This document shows, one piece after another, positions 1 to 4,535 of a stretch of DNA of 7,244 nucleotides (within the stretch, counting starts at the first letter, position 1; every line of letters begins with the position of its first letter). The DNA is taken from positions 1 through 7,244 of the forward strand of contig CAMPJJ010000179.1 of NCBI GenBank assembly GCA_946886855.1, written 5' to 3'. The DNA is from an uncultured Roseateles sp. GTDB lineage: Bacteria > Pseudomonadota > Gammaproteobacteria > Burkholderiales > Burkholderiaceae. The translations under genes were made by a program, and so were the position numbers. The notes beneath the pieces are model-generated. The model worked only from the letters and a program-made list of their open reading frames with translations. It was not told where the DNA came from and ran no database searches.

Positions 1-433
1 TGTCGACCTGCATCAGGAAGTGCACGCCGCCGCGCAGGTCCAGGCCCAGGTACATCGGGAAGGCGTGCAGCGCGGTCAGCCAGGCCGGCGAGCGGGACAC
101 CAGGTTCAGCGCGACGATGTAGGTCGGGTCGTTCGTCTCGTTGCCGTTCAGGGCCTTCGAGATCGCGTCCTTGGCCTTGATCTGGGCGTCGGTGTCATGG
201 AAGCGGGCGCGGATCGAGCCGCCTTCCAGGTGGACGAAGTCCGGCGTGACGCCGACCTGCGTGATCGCCTGCTCGACGCGCTGGCGGACCGCGTCGTCGA
301 TCTTGACGACGACCTTGGCACTGGACACCTGCACCGCCGGCGCTTCGCCGAACAGGTTGGGCAGCGTGTAGATCAGGCCCACCAGCAACGCCACGACGAG
401 CAGCGCGTACTTCCACAGCGGATAACGGTTCAT
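1..433 (-). CDS. secD: Protein translocase subunit SecD, N-terminal 144 residues (gene continues beyond the left edge)
   Basis: SecD is an inner-membrane partner of SecF and YajC that uses the proton-motive force to help pull proteins through SecYEG. The reverse strand reads MNRYPLWKYALLVVALL from the ATG at 433. It shows one transmembrane helix at about residues 8-27, then the periplasmic P1 region, then the highly conserved LGLDLRGGVHF block (D132-L-R-G-G136) just before the window ends. This start has a good Shine-Dalgarno sequence (AGAGGA, 441-446) about 7 bases upstream. The conserved SecD opening and the DLRGG motif make the identification secure. The gene follows yajC on the same strand after 155 bp, the classical yajC-secD(-secF) order, and secF is expected beyond the left edge. 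Only about a quarter of the protein is present, and it is cut by the window, not broken. Confidence 0.96.
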   Translation of the reverse strand, partial: MNRYPLWKYALLVVALLVGLIYTLPNLFGEAPAVQVSSAKVVVKIDDAVRQRVEQAITQVGVTPDFVHLEGGSIRARFHDTDAQIKAKDAISKALNGNETNDPTYIVALNLVSRSPAWLTALHAFPMYLGLDLRGGVHFLMQVD

Positions 434-506
434 GAGGACATCCTCTGCAAACCAGGCGCCGTGTCCGCCGATGCCGGGCATCGGACCGTCGGGCGCCTCT
501 GAAAAC

Positions 507-539
507 CGACCCGGCGCGTGCGTGGCACGGGCCGGGTCG
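507..539 (-). terminator. GC-rich hairpin between yajC and secD, possible weak terminator or attenuator
   Basis: A perfect 9-bp stem (CGACCCGGC at 507-515 pairs with GCCGGGTCG at 531-539) continues after one G/G mismatch into a further 4-bp stem (517-520 with 526-529) closing a 5-base loop. Read in the yajC-to-secD direction, the stem is followed by GGTTTTC, a run of only four T residues. This resembles a weak rho-independent terminator and could reduce read-through from yajC into secD. It could equally be an mRNA stability element in the intergenic stretch. No convincing separate secD promoter was seen in the 155-bp gap. Confidence 0.4.
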
Positions 540-588
540 TCAGGGAGCGGTCACGCGGATCGCGGCCGCCCCGGGTCGGGGTTTCGAA

Positions 589-918
589 TTATTTCGAGAC
601 GGTGCCCTTGGGCAGGACCTGCACGACGGACGTGCGCTGGACCTGGATCTCGACGCCCGAAGCGATCTCGACGGTCAGGTACTGCTCGCCGATCTTGACG
701 ACCTTGCCGAGCATGCCGCCGCCGGTGATGACCTCGTCGCCCTTGGCCAGGGCCTCGACCATCGTCTTGTGCTCCTTCTGGCGCTTCATCTGGGGACGGA
801 TCATCACGAAGTACATGACGACGAACACGGCCACCAGGGGCAGCATCTGCAGGAAGCCGCCGGTGGTGTCGGCGGAGGCGGCACCCGCGGTCTGGGCAAA
901 AGCGTTGGAAATAAACAC
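589..918 (-). CDS. yajC: Sec translocon accessory protein YajC
   Basis: YajC is a small single-span inner-membrane protein of the SecDF-YajC complex that assists Sec-dependent export. With the GTG start at 918 the product is 109 residues, matching the usual length of about 110. The N-terminus reads FISNAFAQTAGAA after the initiator, the usual YajC opening. A hydrophobic helix at about residues 22-43 is followed by the hallmark MIRPQMKRQKEH cytoplasmic stretch and by GDEVITGGGMLGKV. A longer ATG frame beginning at 978 would add 20 residues with no YajC character. The GTG is preferred because GAGGG (927-931) sits 8 bases before it. The stop is TAA at 589. The gene heads the secD operon here, and immediately upstream is a divergent regulator rather than tgt, which often precedes yajC. 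Confidence 0.96.
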   Translation of the reverse strand: MFISNAFAQTAGAASADTTGGFLQMLPLVAVFVVMYFVMIRPQMKRQKEHKTMVEALAKGDEVITGGGMLGKVVKIGEQYLTVEIASGVEIQVQRTSVVQVLPKGTVSK

Positions 919-926
919 GTCGATAT

Positions 927-931
927 CCCTC
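927..931 (-). promoter_or_regulatory. Ribosome binding site that fixes the yajC GTG start
   Basis: GAGGG on the minus strand lies 8 bases before the GTG at 918-916. It supports this start over the in-frame ATG at 978, which would add 20 atypical residues. Confidence 0.7.
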
Positions 932-1006
932 AGGAATTGCGTTGGCGTCGGCCCGCGGGCCGGAGCGCCGCCGGACACGAGGTCCTGGCGTACGGAAGAA
1001 CCGGTG

Positions 1007-1012
1007 ATTGTA
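1007..1012 (-). promoter_or_regulatory. Possible -10 element for yajC-secD
   Basis: The minus strand reads TACAAT here, matching the sigma-70 -10 consensus at 5 of 6 positions in an otherwise GC-rich region. It would give a leader of roughly 80 bases before the yajC start. No recognisable -35 hexamer lies 16-18 bases upstream, so the promoter is tentative. Because the gene upstream is divergent, a yajC promoter must exist somewhere in 919-1135. Confidence 0.3.
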
Positions 1013-1063
1013 TGCGGCCCATCCGGCCGGCCCGGCGCCCGCCGGACGCGGATTTAACTGGGG

Positions 1064-1091
1064 TTGACCTGCGCAAACTCAATCCAATACT
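1064..1091 (+). promoter_or_regulatory. Probable sigma-70 promoter of the GntR-family regulator
   Basis: TTGACC (1064-1069, 5 of 6 to the -35 consensus) and AATACT (1086-1091, 4 of 6 to the -10 consensus) are separated by 16 bp. Transcription would begin near 1098, about 38 bases before the ATG at 1136. The -35 hexamer overlaps GACCTGCG (1066-1073), and the same 8-mer recurs at 1115-1122 inside an inverted repeat. Confidence 0.45.
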
Positions 1092-1105
1092 GTCCCGGGG
1101 ATACC

Positions 1106-1122
1106 CGCAGGCCAGACCTGCG
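1106..1122. promoter_or_regulatory. 17-bp inverted repeat upstream of the GntR regulator, candidate operator
   Basis: CGCAGG, a 5-base spacer and CCTGCG form a perfect 6-bp dyad between the predicted transcription start and the ATG at 1136. Its right arm belongs to GACCTGCG, which also occurs at 1066-1073 over the predicted -35. GntR-family dimers bind short dyads and many regulate their own genes, so an autoregulatory operator is plausible. It could also form a small leader hairpin. Confidence 0.35.
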
Positions 1123-1135
1123 ATGATCCGCGCCC

Positions 1136-1801
1136 ATGACTTCAGACACCCTCGAGCTGCAGGACATCGACAAACGCCGCCAGGCGGACCAGGCCTACGA
1201 CGCGATCGAGACGCTGATCGCAACCTTGCAGCTGCGCCCGGGCGCGCCGGTGGTGGAGTCGGAACTGATCGCGCGGATCGGACTGGGACGCACCCCGACG
1301 CGCGAGGCGCTGATGCGGCTGGTCGCCAGCGGATTGATCGCGCAGCAGCCGCGGCGCGGCCTGCTGGTGAGCGACATGCCGCTGGCGGAACATCTGGACC
1401 TGCTGGAAGCGCGCCGGCCGCTGGAGCGGCTGATCGCCTGCTGCTCCGCCCGCCGGGCGTCGCCGGAACAGCGCGCGGCGCTGCTGGCCTGCGCGGCCCT
1501 CATGGCCGAGGCGGCCGAGCGGCACGACCTCGAGGCCTACATGCGGGTGGACCAGGCGCTGGACCGGGTCAACCACGCCGCCTGCCGCAACCGGTACGCG
1601 GTGGCGGCGGTGCTGCCGATGATCATCCAGTGCCGACGCTTCTGGTACGCGTACCGGCACCTCGGGGACGTCGCCGCGGGCGCACGCGCGCACCAGCGGC
1701 TGGCGGAGGCGATCGCGGGTGGGGACGGCGAGGCCGCCGCGGCCGCCTCGGACGTCCTGATGGATCATCTGCGCGCGTTCACGCAGCAGGTGATCGTCTG
1801 A
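1136..1801 (+). CDS. GntR-family transcriptional regulator, FadR/FCD subfamily
   Basis: This is a predicted cytoplasmic dimeric DNA-binding regulator of 221 residues, normal for the FCD subfamily. Residues about 18-80 form the winged helix-turn-helix, including LRPGAPVVESELIARIGLG and the signature GRTPTREALMRL, followed by the wing GLIAQQPRRGLLVS. Residues about 85-215 are the all-helical FCD effector domain. FCD proteins usually bind a metal through a D-x3-H pair and two later histidines. Here the first pair reads D139-x3-D143, while H186 and H211 fit the other two ligands, so the metal site appears altered. FCD effectors are commonly carboxylates, but the ligand cannot be told from sequence. 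The Shine-Dalgarno before the ATG is poor. The gene is divergent from yajC and convergent with the lipoprotein gene, with no obvious enzyme target adjacent. Confidence 0.9.
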   Translation: MTSDTLELQDIDKRRQADQAYDAIETLIATLQLRPGAPVVESELIARIGLGRTPTREALMRLVASGLIAQQPRRGLLVSDMPLAEHLDLLEARRPLERLIACCSARRASPEQRAALLACAALMAEAAERHDLEAYMRVDQALDRVNHAACRNRYAVAAVLPMIIQCRRFWYAYRHLGDVAAGARAHQRLAEAIAGGDGEAAAAASDVLMDHLRAFTQQVIV

Positions 1802-1837
1802 CCCTGCCGTCAGGACCGCGCGCGGGACTGCGCAGGG
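1802..1837. terminator. Possible bidirectional hairpin between convergent genes
   Basis: The 42-bp gap between two convergent stop codons contains CCCTGC (1802-1807) complementary to GCAGGG (1832-1837), enclosing the self-complementary CCGCGCGCGG (1816-1825). There is no T-tract on either side, so this is at most a structured region that could aid factor-dependent termination. Confidence 0.25.
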
Positions 1838-1843
1838 GACCGC

Positions 1844-2464
1844 TCAGCGGAAGCGCACGCGGGCGACGCTGATCTGCGTCGTGCCGTCCGGCAGCGGCTT
1901 CACCGACACGACGCGGAAGTTCTTCGGCAGGCCGACCTTGTAGAGCTGGCCGCCCGCATCGGGCTTGTCGTCGTCGCAGGTCAGCGGCCCGCCGTCCTTC
2001 GGCTTGCCGCGCGGCGCGTCGGCGGCGCCGCAATCCAGCGGCGTGCCGTAACGCGACAGCGCACGGCGATAGAACTTCGCGACGCGGTCGACCTCGTCCC
2101 TGCTCTGGTATTTGCCGGCCGCCAGGTGCATGCCGAACAGCCCGCCCCACAGGCTCATCTTCACGCTCGATTTGTCGTCGTCACGGTCCTTGTAGGGCAC
2201 GGCGCCGGGATAAAGCGGCGTCTCGAGGTCGATCCCGTCGGCCCGGGCGTCCATGCTGATGCCGGCGCTGAAGCCCTCCGAGGCGGGCGGCGGCGGCGGC
2301 GCGGGTTGGGCGCACGCGCCGAGGGTCAGGGTGATGGCGCCGATCAGCAGCGCCGCGCGGGTCGTCCGGGCGGACGGTCGGGGGGCCGGGGACGGGTTCG
2401 GAGGCGAAGACAGCGAGGACAGTGAGGACGGCGAGGACGACGAAGAGATCGACGGCTGGATCAC
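1844..2464 (-). CDS. Uncharacterised lipoprotein with long Ser/Pro-rich N-terminus
   Basis: I do not recognise the family. From the GTG at 2464 the product has 206 residues. Residues 1-36 are rich in Ser and Pro and end in basic residues (ARTTR). A hydrophobic stretch of about 14 residues (AALLIGAITLTLGA) then runs into a lipobox, LGAC, giving Cys51 as the predicted lipidated residue. After a Pro-rich tether comes a small domain of about 120 residues with PLYPGA (83-88), a helix KFYRRALSRYG (about 130-140), two cysteines (145 and 163) that could form a disulfide, and a strand-rich end. It is probably anchored in the outer or inner membrane facing the periplasm. The GTG is chosen because AGGGAG lies 6 bases upstream. 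An ATG at 2566 would place the lipobox at residue 85. The gene lies 124 bp downstream of the exporter gene on the same strand. Confidence 0.75.
   Translation of the reverse strand: MIQPSISSSSSPSSLSSLSSPPNPSPAPRPSARTTRAALLIGAITLTLGACAQPAPPPPPASEGFSAGISMDARADGIDLETPLYPGAVPYKDRDDDKSSVKMSLWGGLFGMHLAAGKYQSRDEVDRVAKFYRRALSRYGTPLDCGAADAPRGKPKDGGPLTCDDDKPDAGGQLYKVGLPKNFRVVSVKPLPDGTTQISVARVRFR
2405..2449. repeat. Degenerate 9-bp tandem repeats in the lipoprotein N-terminal coding region
   Basis: On the plus strand the units CGAAGACAG, CGAGGACAG, TGAGGACGG and CGAGGACGA run head to tail from 2405 to 2440, with a fifth decayed copy to 2449. Because the unit is 9 bp, copies add or drop three codons without changing frame. 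On the minus strand they encode the Ser/Leu-rich segment before the signal helix of the lipoprotein. Confidence 0.6.
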
Positions 2465-2470
2465 GGGACG

Positions 2471-2476
2471 CTCCCT
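2471..2476 (-). promoter_or_regulatory. Ribosome binding site that fixes the lipoprotein GTG start
   Basis: AGGGAG on the minus strand is 6 bases before GTG (2464-2462), the strongest ribosome binding site near any possible start of this gene. It directly abuts the 31-bp palindrome at 2477-2507. Confidence 0.65.
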
Positions 2477-2507
2477 GGTTCGTGGTGTGCGACGCACTGT
2501 ACGAACC
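2477..2507. promoter_or_regulatory. 31-bp hyphenated palindrome, candidate operator or leader hairpin of the lipoprotein gene
   Basis: Outer arms GGTTCGT (2477-2483) and ACGAACC (2501-2507) are perfectly complementary. After a symmetric 3+3 mismatch, inner arms GTGC (2487-2490) and GCAC (2494-2497) flank a GAC centre. The dyad is centred on 2492. The minus strand reads TACAGT at 2501-2496, a 4-of-6 -10-like hexamer, inside the element. The palindrome ends exactly where the ribosome binding site begins. This geometry fits either a dimeric repressor site over a promoter or an mRNA hairpin that affects translation. It lacks the T-tract of an intrinsic terminator. Confidence 0.5.
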
Positions 2508-2588
2508 GGCGGGACCGGTGGCGCTGACGCGGCGACCAACTGCATCCCCGGACGGACAGGCCGCACGGAGGGCGGCGCGGTGCGTGCG

Positions 2589-3539
2589 TCAGGCGCGACG
2601 CCTGAGGGTCCAGAGGGCGGCGGCGATCAGGCCGACACCGACCATCTGGGCGGGGCTGAGCGCCCGGCCATAGACCGCCCAGTCGACCAGCACGGCGGTG
2701 CCGGGATAGACGAACTGCAGCACCGCGATGCGTCCGGTGACCAGCCGCGCCATGCCGGCGTACAGGACGACATAGGCCAACCCGGTATGCAGGATGCCGA
2801 GCCCCGCCAGCCAACCCCAGGCGGCGCCGACCGTCGGCAGCCCGTGCATCAGCGGCCACGGCAGCAGCACGGCGGCGCCCACGACGCACTGTCCCGCCGA
2901 CAGCGCGAAAGACCCGGCGCGTTCGGCCTCGCGCTTGGCGATGAAGCTCGCCGCCGCATAGGTCAACGAGCCGAGCAGGCACATGCCCACGCCGATCGCA
3001 TAACCGGGCCGCTGCAGGGCGCCGCCCTCGACACCGGCGGACGCGAACGCTTCATCCGCGACGCCGGTGGCCAGGACCAGACCGCCCAGGGCGATGGCCG
3101 CGGCCGCCCACTGCGCGCGCGTCACGTGTTCACGCAGCCAGAACGCTCCCATCGCCATCAACCAGAAAGGCTGCACATGGAAGACGACGGTCGACACCGC
3201 GATGGAGCAACGCGGGATCGCCGCGAAGAACAGTCCCCAGTTGAGGACGGTGAGCACGCCCACCGCGAACACGGCGCCCAGCGTGCGCCCTCGCAACCGG
3301 GCGAGTTCGCCGAGCTGACCGCGCGCCGCTCCCCACGCGAGCAAGGCCGCGAGGCCGAACACGCAGCGGAACCAGACCGTGGTGGCGGGATCTTGCGCGG
3401 CCTCTTCGACGAACACGCCGATCGTGCCGAGCAGCAGACCGCCGCCGATCATGAGGGCCTGACCCTCGCGCTGGCGTCGAGCCTCCGATCCGGAAACGGG
3501 CGCGGCGGCATCGGAAGAAGAAGCGGCTGAAGAGGACAT
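2589..3539 (-). CDS. EamA/DMT-superfamily transporter (putative metabolite exporter)
   Basis: The 316-residue product is an inner-membrane carrier of the drug/metabolite transporter superfamily, which typically moves small metabolites or amino acids outward. After a hydrophilic Ser/Ala-rich N-terminus of about 27 residues there are about ten hydrophobic helices (near 28-44, 53-71, 87-106, 112-131, 142-160, 180-201, 215-232, 240-261, 268-287 and 295-312). They form two EamA repeats of about 130 residues each. Characteristic segments are PFWLMAMGAFWLREHVTRAQ closing the fourth helix and the matching LQFVYPGTAVLVDWAVYGRAL in the second repeat. The C-terminus RRRA is cytoplasmic and positively charged, as usual. 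Substrate cannot be inferred. The gene is divergent from the LysR-type regulator 99 bp away, a classical regulator-target arrangement. The ribosome binding site before the ATG is weak, and an internal ATG at 3452 (residue 30) is a less likely alternative start. Confidence 0.9.
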   Translation of the reverse strand: MSSSAASSSDAAAPVSGSEARRQREGQALMIGGGLLLGTIGVFVEEAAQDPATTVWFRCVFGLAALLAWGAARGQLGELARLRGRTLGAVFAVGVLTVLNWGLFFAAIPRCSIAVSTVVFHVQPFWLMAMGAFWLREHVTRAQWAAAAIALGGLVLATGVADEAFASAGVEGGALQRPGYAIGVGMCLLGSLTYAAASFIAKREAERAGSFALSAGQCVVGAAVLLPWPLMHGLPTVGAAWGWLAGLGILHTGLAYVVLYAGMARLVTGRIAVLQFVYPGTAVLVDWAVYGRALSPAQMVGVGLIAAALWTLRRRA

Positions 3540-3563
3540 GCGCCGAGTCTGGGCCGGCGCTGC

Positions 3564-3581
3564 GATTCAGCAAAACGAATC
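3564..3581. promoter_or_regulatory. Candidate LysR-type operator between the exporter and regulator genes
   Basis: GATTC (3564-3568) and GAATC (3577-3581) form a perfect 5-bp dyad with an 8-bp AT-rich spacer in a GC-rich shared intergenic region. A T-N11-A spacing is present (T3567, A3579) but is offset by one base from the dyad axis, so it is not a textbook LysR box. GAATC recurs at 3603-3607 on the same strand. Its position between divergent genes suits control of both by the LysR-type protein. Confidence 0.4.
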
Positions 3582-3615
3582 CTCGTCACGCTTAGCATCA
3601 GGGAATCGAATGGAG

Positions 3616-3628
3616 GCCCCGCCGGGGC
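3616..3628 (+). other. GC hairpin abutting the ribosome binding site of the LysR-type gene
   Basis: GCCCC (3616-3620) and GGGGC (3624-3628) pair around a 3-base GCC loop. The stem ends directly at the Shine-Dalgarno GGAGGA (3629-3634), which is 4 bases before the ATG at 3639. It could limit ribosome access, but a short all-GC stem may also arise by chance at this base composition. Confidence 0.3.
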
Positions 3629-3638
3629 GGAGGACCTG

Positions 3639-4535
3639 ATGCCCTCGACCGATCTTCAACTGGACTGGCTCCGCGCCTTCGTGGCCGCGGTGGATGCGGG
3701 TTCTCTGACGGCCGCGGGCGCGTTGGTGCACCGCTCCCAGTCGGCGCTGAGCATGCAGATCGCCAAGCTGGAACAGGCGGTGGGCCAGCCGGTGCTGGTG
3801 CGCACGCCGCGCCGGCTGGACCTGACGCCGGCGGGACGCGAACTGCTCGGCCATGCGCGCCGCCTGATCGCCCACCATGACGAGGCGGTGCAGGCGCTCC
3901 AGCGCGAGACGCTGCACGGCCGGCTCACGATCGGCGTGCCGGAAGACTACGCCCTGCCCTACCTCACGCCGGTGCTGCGCGACTTCGCCGGCCGGCACAC
4001 GTCCGTGGAACTGACCCTGGTCTGCCAGCAGTCGACGGTGCTCATCCCCCGGGTGGCCCGCGGCGAGGTCGACGTGGCCGTCGTGACGCGCGATCGCGCC
4101 GGGCGCGGACAGCCGCTGTTCGACGAGCCGCTGGCCTGGTTCGGGGCGCCGCGCTTCGAGGCCTGGCGGCAGACGCCCTTGCCCGTCGCGGTCTATGAAT
4201 CGGGCAGCCTGGCGCGCAAGGCGGCGCTGTCCGCGCTGGCGGCCCTGAAGCGGCCGCACCGCATCGTCTGCGACAGCGCCAGTCCGGCCGGCATGCTGGC
4301 CGCCGTGGAAAGCGGCCTCGCGATCGCGCTGTTCACGCGCTGCAGCGTGCCCGAGGGCATGGAACTGCTCGACGAACGGCACGGCATGCCGCCGGCGACC
4401 TCGCTGCCGGCGATGTCGGTGGTGCTGATGCGCAGCAAGGCCTCGACCGGCTCGGCGGCGGCCGAGGCCTTCGCGGGCCAGGTCTTGCGCACGCTGGCGC
4501 GCAACCGGACGGGCTCGACTATGCTGCGCCGATGA
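3639..4535 (+). CDS. LysR-type transcriptional regulator with LrhA/PecT-like effector domain
   Basis: The 298-residue product is a cytoplasmic DNA-binding regulator of normal LysR length. Residues about 8-67 are the winged helix-turn-helix: LDWLRAFVAAVDAGSLTAAG, then HRSQSALSMQIAKLEQAVGQ, then LDLTPAGRELLGHARRL. A linker helix leads to a periplasmic-binding-protein-like effector domain at about 95-290. The segment GRLTIGVPEDYALPYLTPVL, the VCQQST stretch and the ESGLAIALFTRCS region resemble the LrhA/PecT/HexA branch of LysR proteins as I know it. A Shine-Dalgarno GGAGGA lies 4 bases before the ATG. The gene is divergent from the EamA exporter, as LysR regulators often are to their targets. 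Its TGA stop also overlaps the ATG of the ABC importer gene (ATGA at 4532-4535), implying one transcript and coupled translation. Effector and target genes are inferred from position only. Confidence 0.93.
   Translation: MPSTDLQLDWLRAFVAAVDAGSLTAAGALVHRSQSALSMQIAKLEQAVGQPVLVRTPRRLDLTPAGRELLGHARRLIAHHDEAVQALQRETLHGRLTIGVPEDYALPYLTPVLRDFAGRHTSVELTLVCQQSTVLIPRVARGEVDVAVVTRDRAGRGQPLFDEPLAWFGAPRFEAWRQTPLPVAVYESGSLARKAALSALAALKRPHRIVCDSASPAGMLAAVESGLAIALFTRCSVPEGMELLDERHGMPPATSLPAMSVVLMRSKASTGSAAAEAFAGQVLRTLARNRTGSTMLRR

Noticed and set aside
919..978. The ATG at 978 as the yajC start
   Set aside because: The extra 20 residues are not YajC-like. The GTG at 918 has GAGGG upstream and gives the standard length.
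769..1872. A 367-codon plus-strand frame running across yajC, the promoter region and the GntR gene
   Set aside because: It crosses real genes on both strands and a promoter region, and it reads as Arg/Gly/Ala-rich nonsense. The GntR frame in the same strand has a recognisable winged helix.
2464..2566. The ATG at 2566 as the lipoprotein start
   Set aside because: It would put the lipobox at residue 85, has no clear ribosome binding site and would make the 31-bp palindrome coding. The GTG at 2464 has AGGGAG at ideal spacing.
2253..3530. A 425-codon open frame on the plus strand opposite the lipoprotein and exporter genes
   Set aside because: Its translation is a low-complexity Gly/Arg/Asp/His-rich string with no family resemblance. 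The minus strand over the same span encodes a clear lipoprotein and a clear ten-helix transporter, so it is a GC-driven antisense frame.
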